From assembly GCF_005406205.1 (NCBI RefSeq), contig NZ_NXLZ01000002.1, forward strand, positions 99,418-163,417: 64,000 nt of DNA, in the 5' to 3' direction. Positions 40,879 to 49,115 of this stretch are shown here, piece by piece. This DNA is from Campylobacter estrildidarum (GTDB lineage Bacteria; Campylobacterota; Campylobacteria; Campylobacterales; Campylobacteraceae). The translations under genes were made by a program, and so were the position numbers. The notes beneath the pieces are model-generated. The model was given only the letters and a program-made list of their open reading frames with translations, was not told where the DNA came from and made no database searches. How positions within the stretch are numbered: the first letter of the stretch is position 1; the number at the start of each line of letters is the position of its first letter.

Positions 40879-41731
40879 AACCTTTAAAAGCATACCTTTG
40901 CAACATAGAAACATTACCTAAAATACCTCCTTGATGTATATAAAGCAAAGGTTTTTCCCATTTTCTTTGTAAAACAATGTTTAAACCTATCATATCATAA
41001 AGCAAATCAAATTCTATATTACATTCTTGTTTTAACTCTTTATAAAGTTGATAAATTTCTCTGTAAGGTTTTCCAAAATGATATTTTTTATTGCTTTTTA
41101 AAATTTCTAAATTTGAAAAATCATAATCTTGTATTAATTCTAAAATTTGCTTTTTTAAATAACTTTCATCGCCTATGCAAGAACAAGTAAAAATTTTAAA
41201 TTTAGAATGTTTAGCTAAAAAAGCAGCAGAAGTTCCAGTTCCAGATGGTAAAAAAATATCAAATTCTAAATTTAAATCAATACTTTGTTCTTTAATTTCA
41301 TTTGCTAATTCTTTATAACCCAATTCCGCGTTTAAATTTGCTATACCTTGTTCAATAAAAATATCCTCTTTATTGCATAAAGAAAGTGCATATTTTTTCA
41401 GGTTAATATTATTAGTTTCTATAATTTCAACTTTATTTTTTAAGGCTAAAGCATAATTTCCACAAGGATTTTCTTTTAAGAAATTTGGAATTTTTCTACA
41501 AACAAAAATTAATTTGATGTTTCTTTTCAAACAAAAAATACTAAGCGTAGCCAATGCATTACTTTGAATACCACCATAACTGATAAAACGTTGATTTTTA
41601 GAATAAACTTGAGAAAAATAAAAAGCAAGCTTTCTAGCTTTATTGCCATTAATTTCTCCTAACAAATCATCACGTTTTATATAAAATTCAAATCCCTTAA
41701 AACAAATCTTATCTATGGTAGATTGTAACAT
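40871..41731 (-). CDS. PLP-dependent enzyme of the ACC deaminase/D-cysteine desulfhydrase family
   Basis: A 286-residue fold-type II PLP enzyme. The PLP-binding Lys is in NGNKARKLAFYF (about residue 30), followed by SYGGIQSNALATLS, which matches the GxxQSNHxR region of the ACC deaminase/D-cysteine desulfhydrase group. The phosphate-binding Gly/Ser/Thr segment is LPSGTGTSAAFLA. It is shorter than the canonical 325-340 residue members, with reduced loops. The substrate is not predictable; a desulfhydrase or deaminase activity on a small amino acid is likely. It is the first gene of the block that I place near Cj0600 in C. jejuni. Confidence 0.78.
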   Translation of the reverse strand: MLQSTIDKICFKGFEFYIKRDDLLGEINGNKARKLAFYFSQVYSKNQRFISYGGIQSNALATLSIFCLKRNIKLIFVCRKIPNFLKENPCGNYALALKNKVEIIETNNINLKKYALSLCNKEDIFIEQGIANLNAELGYKELANEIKEQSIDLNLEFDIFLPSGTGTSAAFLAKHSKFKIFTCSCIGDESYLKKQILELIQDYDFSNLEILKSNKKYHFGKPYREIYQLYKELKQECNIEFDLLYDMIGLNIVLQRKWEKPLLYIHQGGILGNVSMLQRYAFKGFK

Positions 41732-41740
41732 TTATAAAAT

Positions 41741-42694
41741 TTAATGGAATTCAAAAAAATTTTCCACATCTTTTAAAGCATTATCATTCTTAATGCTAAA
41801 TTTTATTTCTATACGACGACTTTTATTTTTATCTTCTATACCATTTACAAGTATTGGATCAGAAAAAGAACGTCCGCTAGCCATCAAAAGCTTTTGAAGT
41901 CTCACATCTTTATAGAAACTATAAATGAAATTCATAACCTCATAAGCTCTCTTTTGAGATAAATCCAAATTATAAATATAAGATCCATCACTATCGGTGT
42001 GACCTTCGATAACAATATTTTCAATATTTGATAAAATTTTAGGATCATTCATTATTGCATCAAAATATTCACTTAAAATTTTTCTCAAACTTGCTTTTGC
42101 TTCATTTTTTAAGACATAAGAATCTTTATCAAACAAAACTTCAGCAGGTAAAGAAATAGCACCTGTTTTATCGTCTATAGTTATATTGCTATCAAGCTTT
42201 CCTTGAAGCTCTTGGCTTAAATTTTGACGAATTAAACCCAAACTTTGAACTTTCTTTTTAGCTTCTTCAAAATTATCTTGTAGATCTTTCAATTCTTTAT
42301 CTTTTTTTTCGAGCTGTCCAAGTAAAATAAGAATTTGTTTATCTTTGCTATCAAGAGTTAAATTAAGATCTTTACTTAATTGCTTATAGTTAGTTATATT
42401 TGCCTCAAGTTCTGCTTTTTGTAAGTTTGCAAGATTTAGAGCACTTGAAGCATTGCTTAAATCAGAACTTAGTTTAAAAACTATTGCTTCTTTATTTTTT
42501 AATTCTTCTTTACTTTCTTGCAAGCGCGCCTCTTGTTTATTAAGATTATCTTTAATCTCTCTTAAATCGCTTTGCGTTAAAACATATTTAACCACAATAG
42601 CACCGATAAGTAAAATAAAAACAAAAAGCAAACCTGCCATTAAATCAGCATAAGCTATCCAAAAATTATTATCTTCTTTAAAATCATTTTTCAT
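41741..42694 (-). CDS. MotB/OmpA-like peptidoglycan-anchored membrane protein
   Basis: A 317-residue protein with one N-terminal helix (about 15-38, WIAYADLMAGLLFVFILLIG) of the MotB type, where the Asp (D17 in AYADL) matches the proton-conducting Asp of stator proteins. A long coiled coil (about 40-150) follows, then a C-terminal OmpA-like peptidoglycan-binding domain (IVIEGHTDSDGS...LDLSQKRAYEVMNFI...GRSFSDP). It overlaps the MotA-like partner by 4 bp. The pair resembles a non-flagellar proton-channel stator; a role in envelope energy transduction is inference. Confidence 0.82.
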   Translation of the reverse strand: MKNDFKEDNNFWIAYADLMAGLLFVFILLIGAIVVKYVLTQSDLREIKDNLNKQEARLQESKEELKNKEAIVFKLSSDLSNASSALNLANLQKAELEANITNYKQLSKDLNLTLDSKDKQILILLGQLEKKDKELKDLQDNFEEAKKKVQSLGLIRQNLSQELQGKLDSNITIDDKTGAISLPAEVLFDKDSYVLKNEAKASLRKILSEYFDAIMNDPKILSNIENIVIEGHTDSDGSYIYNLDLSQKRAYEVMNFIYSFYKDVRLQKLLMASGRSFSDPILVNGIEDKNKSRRIEIKFSIKNDNALKDVENFFEFH

Positions 42695-44109
42695 GATTTA
42701 TTTTCTTCATTTGTTTTTTCTAATTCTAATTCTTTTTCTGACTCATCTTTTCTCACAAGTTCTAATTGTTTTATATTTTCATTTTCTTCAACATTGGTTT
42801 CTTGCTCTTCTATCTCTTTGCCAATTTTTTTCATCATCTTATTAGTTTCTTCATTTAAGTCTTTAATTTCCTGTTTTAAATCATCCATCATTTTAATTTT
42901 CGCATCGATATTTTTTTCTTCTTCATAAACTTCTTTAAATTTATGCATTCCTTCAAAAAGACTCGCTTTAAAACCTTCAAATATCTTTTCTTGATTCTCA
43001 AGCATTGCCTTTTCGTAAAGTTCAAAATTTTGACCAAAACGCTCTACTTCCTCACTAAAGGCATTTAAGGTCTTATCAAAATGTTGAATTTTTTCATTGC
43101 TAATATCCAGTAAACGATTATATTGCTCTGACATACGCGTATTAACTTCTTTTAAGCTTTGATTTAACACGCCTATACCATTTAACATTTCGCCATACAT
43201 TTTACCAAGATCGCGATGATCCCTTTGAGCTCTACTTAATTCTCCCATAGTTTGCTTTATATGTTCTCCGCTTAATCTTATAGCCTTTTCTTCAACATTA
43301 AGCATATCTTGAAACATCTGAAATTTCCTATCAATTGCATGGTCAAGCTCTGCAAAAAAATCTTGATTGCTTACCTGCTTAAAAATTGCACCAATTTTTT
43401 CAAAATGCTGCAAACTTTCGCTTAAATATCTTTGATCGAGCTCCTCTTTTGTCCAAAAAAAACCACTTGTAGAATTTTTCTGACGATTTAGCAAACGCTC
43501 TATCTTACTCTTACCAAATTTTTCAAAAAAAATCCACCAAAGAGCAAGAAAAATACCATAAATTGAAACATAAAACGCAGTTGCAACCCCGTTCAATAAA
43601 TTTGCAATTTCTTGTTCTAAAGCTACTGTATTGCTAGAGCTAAAATTTGGCATAGAAATTGCAATACTAACAAAGGTTCCTAAAATCCCCATCATAGGAA
43701 AAATAGATGAACCAATACTAGCAAAATTTTCATTTCTTGTTTCTTTAATATAACTATAAGCAAAATCATCAAAATTAGCATTAGATTTTGTATCTTTTCC
43801 TATTGCAAGAAAGTGTTTCATGATATATCTTTTTAGAGCTTGTTTAAATTCATCTTTTTGTTGCTCAAAAATACTATAAGCATATTCAGAATTATGGCGT
43901 GCAAAAATAAGTGCGGTAAAAAAAATAATACCTGTCATAATCACAGTATGTAACTCAACTTCAAAATTTATAATATGAAAATAACCTAGCAAAATCAAAA
44001 CATAAAGCAAAGCTGGGATAAAAATAATTTTTAAATAAACTAAATAGCCTTTTCTTTCCTTACTCTCTGGCAAAATAAGTTCTGCAATTTCTTCTGATTT
44101 TACTTCCAT
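42691..44109 (-). CDS. MotA/TolQ/ExbB-like membrane protein with long coiled-coil tail
   Basis: A 472-residue inner-membrane protein. Hydrophobic helices lie near residues 24-42, 50-70, 135-155 and 175-195; the third and fourth (GSSIFPMMGILGTFVSIAISM, and NLLNGVATAFYVSIYGIFLALWW, split here) match the MotA/TolQ/ExbB proton-channel domain. About 270 cytosolic residues follow with strong coiled coil and a very acidic C-terminus (EEQETNVEENEN). It is the first gene of the pair and is probably co-transcribed with the MotB-like gene. It resembles ZorA in outline, but no zorC/D/E genes are nearby. Confidence 0.8.
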   Translation of the reverse strand: MEVKSEEIAELILPESKERKGYLVYLKIIFIPALLYVLILLGYFHIINFEVELHTVIMTGIIFFTALIFARHNSEYAYSIFEQQKDEFKQALKRYIMKHFLAIGKDTKSNANFDDFAYSYIKETRNENFASIGSSIFPMMGILGTFVSIAISMPNFSSSNTVALEQEIANLLNGVATAFYVSIYGIFLALWWIFFEKFGKSKIERLLNRQKNSTSGFFWTKEELDQRYLSESLQHFEKIGAIFKQVSNQDFFAELDHAIDRKFQMFQDMLNVEEKAIRLSGEHIKQTMGELSRAQRDHRDLGKMYGEMLNGIGVLNQSLKEVNTRMSEQYNRLLDISNEKIQHFDKTLNAFSEEVERFGQNFELYEKAMLENQEKIFEGFKASLFEGMHKFKEVYEEEKNIDAKIKMMDDLKQEIKDLNEETNKMMKKIGKEIEEQETNVEENENIKQLELVRKDESEKELELEKTNEENKS

Positions 44110-44132
44110 ATGAACAATTTCCTAGATAAAAA

Positions 44133-44176
44133 TTTCACTTTAAAAATTATTAACAAAAATAATCTTTAAAGTGAAA
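44133..44176. repeat. Inverted repeat between the stator-like gene and fba
   Basis: A 12-bp perfect inverted repeat (TTTCACTTTAAA at 44133-44144 and TTTAAAGTGAAA at 44165-44176) encloses a smaller one (ATTATT with AATAAT). It lies right after the fba terminator in the direction of transcription and upstream of the MotA-like gene. It may be a second terminator or a 5' leader structure. Confidence 0.55.
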
Positions 44177-44177
44177 T

Positions 44178-44204
44178 AAAAACTAAGCACAAAGCTTAGT
44201 TTTT
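44178..44204 (-). terminator. Rho-independent terminator of fba
   Basis: On the minus strand a stem AAAAACTAAGC / GCTTAGTTTTT closes a 5-base loop and is followed by ATTT. The 5' arm covers the end of the fba reading frame, including its stop codon (44196-44198), so the hairpin is partly coding. Confidence 0.8.
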
Positions 44205-45260
44205 ATTAATACAGTTTAAATCTTCAAAAGCAATTTCTAAGCGTTTAATCATACTTTCTTCTCCGGCTCTTAACCATACGCGCGGATCATAATATTTTTT
44301 ATTTGGCTTATCATCTCCTTCTGGATTTCCAATTTGACCTTGCAAATAAGCACGATTTTTCGCTTCATATCCACGAACTCCATCCCAAAATGCCCACTGA
44401 GTATCTGTATCAATGTTCATTTTAATTACACCATAGCTTACTGCATCTTTAATGTCTTTCAATTCGCTTCCGCTTCCACCATGAAAAACAAAATTTATAG
44501 GCTTATCACTACTTAATCCAAATTTTTCTTTTACAAATTTTTGAGAATTCTTTAAAATCTCAGGTTGTAAACTCACATTGCCAGGCTTATAAACCCCATG
44601 TACATTACCAAAACTTGCTGCAATAGAAAATTTATCACTGATTTTTCCAAGTCTTTCATAAGCAAGAGCTACATCTTCAGGCTGAGTATAAAGCTTAGCA
44701 TTATCAATACCTGTATTATCAACTCCATCTTCTTCCCCACCTGTACAACCAAGTTCTAATTCAAGACAAATTCCTAATTCATCAAGTTTTTTAAGATATT
44801 CTTCGCAAGTACTTAAATTCTCTTCTAAACTTTCTTCACTAAGATCAAGCATATGAGAGCTAAATAAAGCTCGTCCATGACTTTTTTTAAACTCAGCATT
44901 TGCAGCAATTAAACCATCTATCCAAGGCAAAAGCTTTCTAGCAGCATGATCAGTATGTAAGATCACAGGAACTCCATAAGCTTGAGCAAGTAAATGTACA
45001 TGTTGAGCTCCACTAACAGCTCCTAAAACATCACCATTGGGACAATTTTTACCAGCATAAAATTTAGCACCTCCGTTGGAAAACTGAATTATTACAGGCG
45101 AATTTATTTTTTTAGCAACTTCTAAAACAGCGTTAATAGAATTTGTTCCTACAACATTTACAGCAGGAATTGCAAATCCCTCTGTTTTAGCATACTCATA
45201 AATCTTATTAAGTTCATTACCGCTTATAACTCCTGGTTCAACGATATTTAAAATACCCAT
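44196..45260 (-). CDS. fbaA: Class II fructose-bisphosphate aldolase
   Basis: Splits or forms fructose 1,6-bisphosphate; in asaccharolytic Campylobacter it works mainly in gluconeogenesis. The 354 residues include the zinc-site segment VPVILHTDHAARKLLPWI (His and Asp), LELELGCTGGEEDGVDN, the later zinc His in SFGNVHGVYKPGN and NFVFHGGSGS, and the substrate loop MNIDTDTQWAFW. The length is typical for the class IIA (E. coli FbaA) type. It ends at a strong terminator and lies directly downstream of peb4. Confidence 0.96.
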   Translation of the reverse strand: MGILNIVEPGVISGNELNKIYEYAKTEGFAIPAVNVVGTNSINAVLEVAKKINSPVIIQFSNGGAKFYAGKNCPNGDVLGAVSGAQHVHLLAQAYGVPVILHTDHAARKLLPWIDGLIAANAEFKKSHGRALFSSHMLDLSEESLEENLSTCEEYLKKLDELGICLELELGCTGGEEDGVDNTGIDNAKLYTQPEDVALAYERLGKISDKFSIAASFGNVHGVYKPGNVSLQPEILKNSQKFVKEKFGLSSDKPINFVFHGGSGSELKDIKDAVSYGVIKMNIDTDTQWAFWDGVRGYEAKNRAYLQGQIGNPEGDDKPNKKYYDPRVWLRAGEESMIKRLEIAFEDLNCINKN

Positions 45261-46081
45261 TATTTATACTCCACTTTAGCATTTTTTAATAACTCTTGTC
45301 CTTTTTGATTGATAATTTTCTTAAATTCTTCAAATTTAAGCCCATTTTCAATACCTTTTTTAACGTCACTAAATTTAATTTGCTCTCTTGCACGAGAATT
45401 TTCTTTTAAGATAATATGGTAACCAAAATTTGTTTTTACTGGAGTAGTTGTAATGGTACCATTTTTAAGAGCAAAAGCCGCATCTGTAAAAGGTTTTACC
45501 ATAGTTGATTGATCAAACCAACCAAGCTCTCCCCCTTGATTTCTTGAACCTGGATCAATAGATCTTGCTTTAGCAATTTCACTAAATTTGTTATCTAAAG
45601 CCTTACCTTTTAAATTTTTTAATTCATTAATAATTTCTTTAGCTTCTTTTTCACTAGAAACTAAAATATGTTTAGCTTGAACTGATGCAGGTCTTACATA
45701 TTTATCTTTATTTTGATCATAAAAAGCTTTTACTTTAGCTGAATCAACTTTAATTGAGTTTAAAATTTTTTCTTGATATACATTCACTAATATATTATCT
45801 TTTGCACGCTCAAGCTCTTTTATGTAAAGCGGATCTTTTTCTAAATTCTGCTTTTTAGCATCTTGTAAAATTAAATCTTGAATGATATATTGTTGCGTAA
45901 GTGCCTTTTTTTGATTTTCTGGTAAAGTTTTAAAATCTTGTCCTCTAAGCATAGGAGCAAAAAAATCGCCTACCTCTGTATCACTGATGTTTTTGCCATT
46001 TACTGTGGCTACCGTAACCGCATTTACATTTAAGGCTACACCGAAAACTAAAACTGCTGCAACTAAAGAAATTTTTTTCAT
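45260..46081 (-). CDS. peb4: PEB4/CBF2-like periplasmic peptidyl-prolyl isomerase
   Basis: A 273-residue SurA-like periplasmic chaperone of the parvulin type that helps outer-membrane proteins fold; in C. jejuni it affects adhesion and biofilm formation. The signal peptide is at about 1-21 (LVFGVALNVNA). An N-terminal chaperone domain follows, then a PpiC domain (about 130-225) with QAKHILVSSEKEAKEII, GGELGWFDQSTMVKPF and TNFGYHIIL. The start has AAAGGAAAAC upstream. Its stop overlaps the ATG of fba by 1 base, so the two form an operon. Confidence 0.92.
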   Translation of the reverse strand: MKKISLVAAVLVFGVALNVNAVTVATVNGKNISDTEVGDFFAPMLRGQDFKTLPENQKKALTQQYIIQDLILQDAKKQNLEKDPLYIKELERAKDNILVNVYQEKILNSIKVDSAKVKAFYDQNKDKYVRPASVQAKHILVSSEKEAKEIINELKNLKGKALDNKFSEIAKARSIDPGSRNQGGELGWFDQSTMVKPFTDAAFALKNGTITTTPVKTNFGYHIILKENSRAREQIKFSDVKKGIENGLKFEEFKKIINQKGQELLKNAKVEYK

Positions 46082-46167
46082 CTGGTTTTCCTTTATTATT
46101 GAAATATTTTTAATGTAAATTAATTATATCTCAACTTGGTTTAAAGCAAATTAACTAAAATAAAAAA

Positions 46168-46791
46168 ATGAAAAGAAATTTAAAAATCAAAGAATTATTT
46201 TTAAAAAATTTTGAAAAACCTACAACGGAATTAAAATTTAAAAATCTTTATGAACTTATAGTTTGCGTAATGCTTTCGGCTCAATGCACCGACAAAAGAG
46301 TTAATCTTATCACCCCTGAACTTTTCAAAGCGTATCCTGATATAAAAAGTCTTTCTAAGGCCAATTTATCAAGTTTAAAAAGCTATATACAAACTTGTTC
46401 TTTTTTTAATAATAAGGCCCAAAATCTTATCAAAATGGCAAAGGCTGTATGTGAAAATTTTAATGGTGAAATTCCTTTAAATGAGAAAGATTTAAAATCT
46501 TTAGCTGGCGTTGGACAAAAAACTGCTCATGTTGTGTTAATAGAATGGTGTGGAGCGAATTTTATGGCAGTAGATACTCACGTTTTTAGAGTTTCCCATC
46601 GCCTTAATCTAAGCAAAGCAAAAACTCCAGAAGCTACAGAAGAAGATTTAACGCATATTTTTAAAGACAATCTTAACTTTCTTCACCAAGCTATGGTGCT
46701 TTTTGGAAGATACACCTGTAAAGCCAAAAAACCTTTGTGTAAAGAATGTTTTTTAAATCATCTTTGCACAAGTGCAGATAAGGAAATTTGA
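46168..46791 (+). CDS. nth: Endonuclease III
   Basis: A DNA glycosylase/AP lyase that removes oxidised pyrimidines. The 207 residues have LIVCVMLSAQCTDKRVN, the helix-hairpin-helix LAGVGQKTAHVVL with the catalytic Lys (about residue 120), the catalytic Asp in MAVDTHVFRVSHRL, and the iron-sulphur cluster ligands CKAKKPLCKECFLNHLC (C-X6-C-X2-C-X5-C). Length and motif order are canonical. It is divergent from peb4 and overlaps the following nuclease gene by one base. Confidence 0.97.
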   Translation: MKRNLKIKELFLKNFEKPTTELKFKNLYELIVCVMLSAQCTDKRVNLITPELFKAYPDIKSLSKANLSSLKSYIQTCSFFNNKAQNLIKMAKAVCENFNGEIPLNEKDLKSLAGVGQKTAHVVLIEWCGANFMAVDTHVFRVSHRLNLSKAKTPEATEEDLTHIFKDNLNFLHQAMVLFGRYTCKAKKPLCKECFLNHLCTSADKEI

Positions 46792-47441
46792 TGAAATTTT
46801 TAACCTTTTTACTATTATTCTCTTTAAATGTATTTGCCTTAGAAGCCTATAAACCTAATAAAAATTTTTCATCTTATTTTAACGCTTTCAATTGTTCTCA
46901 AGTTTTAAATAAATTTTTTTATATTAATTGTTATGATTACAGCTTAAAAGGTACAAAAGCGGTTGCTTATAAAGTTGAAAGCTCAAATTTGAAATCAAAG
47001 CAAATAAAAAAACGTGCTCGTTTTGAAGATGATACAAATATTCCTAAAAAATATCGCACCACTTGGAGTGATTACAAACACAGTGGATATACTCGTGGAC
47101 ATACAGCGTCCAATGCTTCATTTCGTTTTAGCAAAGCTGCTCAAAATTCAGTTTTTTTAATGAGCAATATCACTCCACAAAATGAGCAAATTAATGCTAA
47201 AGTTTGGAATGAAATCGAACAAAGAGAAAGAAAATTGGCTTTAAAATTTCAAAGCGTAGAAGTTCTCAATCTTATTCTTTACGACAAAAATCCAAGACGT
47301 ATTAAAAATAATATTGCAATACCGAGCTTTTATATTAAAATCATTCAAACACCTCAATTTAAAGAATGCTATCAAGTACCAAATCACGAAGTTGATGATG
47401 AAAAAATCACAAATTATAAAATTTCTTGTGAGCAATTTTAA
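46791..47441 (+). CDS. Exported DNA/RNA non-specific endonuclease
   Basis: A 216-residue secreted nuclease of the NUC1/Serratia type. A signal peptide covers about 1-16 (LLLFSLNVFA). The active-site region reads YTRGHTASNASF (usual DRGH; His is the base), followed by the metal-binding Asn in MSNITPQNEQINAKVWNEIE, which is the expected NITPQ...N...W pattern. The first residue of the motif is Thr instead of Asp. The ATG at 46791 is preceded by AAGGA with 6 bases of spacing and overlaps the nth stop. Periplasmic nucleases of this kind can break incoming or host DNA. Confidence 0.85.
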   Translation: MKFLTFLLLFSLNVFALEAYKPNKNFSSYFNAFNCSQVLNKFFYINCYDYSLKGTKAVAYKVESSNLKSKQIKKRARFEDDTNIPKKYRTTWSDYKHSGYTRGHTASNASFRFSKAAQNSVFLMSNITPQNEQINAKVWNEIEQRERKLALKFQSVEVLNLILYDKNPRRIKNNIAIPSFYIKIIQTPQFKECYQVPNHEVDDEKITNYKISCEQF

Positions 47442-47450
47442 AGGGTTATT

Positions 47451-48089
47451 ATGGATCTTAACGAATTGACTATTACTGTGCTTTATATTGTAGGTATTTC
47501 AGCAGAAGGTATGACTGGAGCTTTAGCAGCAGGAAGACATAAAATGGATCTTTTTGGAGTGATATTTATCGCTTTAGTTACTGCCATTGGTGGAGGAAGT
47601 ATACGCGATGTAGTTTTAGGACATTATCCCCTTACTTGGGTAAAGCACCCAGAGTATGTTCTCTTGATTTGTTTTTGTGCTCTTATGGCTACTAAAATTC
47701 CAAGAATTGTCACAAGATTGGAACATTTGTTTTTAACTCTTGATGCTATAGGACTTGTTGTATTTAGCATACTTGGAGCACAAGTTGCTATGAAATTAAA
47801 CTATGGTTTTATTATCGCCGTTTCAGCAGCTGTAATTACAGGAGTTTTTGGTGGAATTTTAAGAGACATTTTGTGTATGAGAATTCCACTTGTATTTCAA
47901 AAAGAAATCTATGCAGGTGTTGCAATTATAGCAGGTGCAATTTATTATACTGCAGTAGTTTGGCTGGAAATTAATACTCTAATTTGCACTTTAATTACCT
48001 TATTTATCGGTGTTTTAATGAGACTTCTAGCTATAAAATTCCAATGGGCTTTACCTATATTCTCTTATAATGAAAATGAAATGAAATGA
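47451..48089 (+). CDS. TRIC-type cation channel/YadS-family membrane protein
   Basis: A 212-residue inner-membrane protein with about seven helices, made of two similar halves. Each carries the UPF0126 signature: [24 protein letters not shown] and [23 protein letters not shown]. Bacterial TRIC proteins conduct K+ or other monovalent cations, while some relatives are proposed to transport glycine; the sequence does not choose between these. AAGGG precedes the ATG. It follows the nuclease gene by 9 bp and may be in the same operon. Confidence 0.88.
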   Translation: MDLNELTITVLYIVGISAEGMTGALAAGRHKMDLFGVIFIALVTAIGGGSIRDVVLGHYPLTWVKHPEYVLLICFCALMATKIPRIVTRLEHLFLTLDAIGLVVFSILGAQVAMKLNYGFIIAVSAAVITGVFGGILRDILCMRIPLVFQKEIYAGVAIIAGAIYYTAVVWLEINTLICTLITLFIGVLMRLLAIKFQWALPIFSYNENEMK

Positions 48090-48183
48090 ATTTTTTATTT
48101 AAAAAATAAAAAATTTTAGCTTTATTTTTATATAATAGATGTAAAAATATCATACAAATTAATGACATTTGGACAAATAAACG

Positions 48184-48408
48184 ATGAAATTTTTTAAACA
48201 AATAATATTTTTATTTATCATAACTATAATTTTAACAGCTTGCGAGCAGACCAAAAGCGTGGAATATTACAAAACTCATCCACAAGAAGCCAAAGAAAGA
48301 AGTGATGAGTGCAGACTCAAATCCATCATCAGTCAAGATTGCGTTAATGCTTTTAGTGTAGCTATTCCTAAGGAGGATTGGGAAGAAAATGAAAGTAGCG
48401 AAAACTAA
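48184..48408 (+). CDS. EexN-family lipoprotein
   Basis: A 74-residue lipoprotein. The signal peptide ends in the lipobox ILTAC (Cys about residue 20). The mature part VEYYKTHPQEAKERSDECR...DCVNAFSVA has the VxYYxxHPxEAxxxxxxC and CxNA pattern of the EexN family, known for entry exclusion in IncN plasmid conjugation but common on Campylobacter chromosomes. Two Cys could form a disulphide. The role here is unknown. It has 94 bp of leader DNA and ends 2 bp before the convergent cmoA. Confidence 0.75.
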   Translation: MKFFKQIIFLFIITIILTACEQTKSVEYYKTHPQEAKERSDECRLKSIISQDCVNAFSVAIPKEDWEENESSEN

Positions 48409-48410
48409 TT

Positions 48411-49115
48411 TTATTTAAAAGCTATAAAACTTTCAAAATTTGCCCATTTGAAAATACTTTCTATTTTTTTAAATCCGGCACTTTCAAGCATAGAAATGTT
48501 TTCTTTTTCGCTATAAGGAATTAAAACATTTTCTAAAGCTTCTCTTTTAGTAGCAATTTCAAATTTAGAATATCCTTGACTTTGCTTGTAATCAGCATAA
48601 ATTTCAATAATATTTTTAGACAAAAAAGCATCTTCAAAAAGAATTTTTTCACTCATTATAAAAATACCATTTTTATTCAAATTTTTATAAATTTGATTTA
48701 CAAGCTCTTGTCTTTTTGGAGGTCTTATAAATTGGAAAGTGTAATTTGCAATAAAAACATCACTATCAAAAAAGTTAAATTCGCACAAATTTCCTGCAAT
48801 AAATTCTATATTTAAACCATACGCATTGGCTTTTGATTTCGCTATCTCAAGCATAGGTAAAGAATTATCTATCCCAAAAAGCTGAAAATCTTTTCTTAAA
48901 CTAGCTAAAAAAATTAAAAAATTAGCACTTGAACAGCCCAAATCACAAACTTTAGCACCATTACTTACAATCTTAGCAATCAACTGAGCACAAAGCTCTA
49001 AATTTTCTTTATAAAAAGGCACAGAACGATTAATCATATCGTCAAAAACACTAGCTACATTTTTATCGAATTCAAACTGTTTTTTTTGACTTTCTTTAAA
49101 AATTTCATCTTTCAT
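48411..49115 (-). CDS. cmoA: Carboxy-S-adenosyl-L-methionine synthase
   Basis: Makes carboxy-SAM from SAM and prephenate, which CmoB then uses to form the cmo5U wobble modification of tRNA. The 234 residues start with FEFDKNVASVFDDMINRSVPFYKE, the CmoA signature, and have the SAM loop AKVCDLGCSSANFLIFLA and YTFQFIRPPKRQEL (the Arg contacts the carboxyl group). The length matches the family. It overlaps ribF by 4 bp at the end of the tlyA-ribF-cmoA run. cmoB is not in the window. Confidence 0.9.
   Translation of the reverse strand: MKDEIFKESQKKQFEFDKNVASVFDDMINRSVPFYKENLELCAQLIAKIVSNGAKVCDLGCSSANFLIFLASLRKDFQLFGIDNSLPMLEIAKSKANAYGLNIEFIAGNLCEFNFFDSDVFIANYTFQFIRPPKRQELVNQIYKNLNKNGIFIMSEKILFEDAFLSKNIIEIYADYKQSQGYSKFEIATKREALENVLIPYSEKENISMLESAGFKKIESIFKWANFESFIAFK

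Noticed and set aside
41741..44109. Zorya defence system (ZorA/ZorB).
   Set aside because: Only the stator-like pair is present; neighbours are a PLP enzyme and fba, with no zorC, zorD or zorE-like gene, and I recall the pair as conserved in C. jejuni without defence genes.
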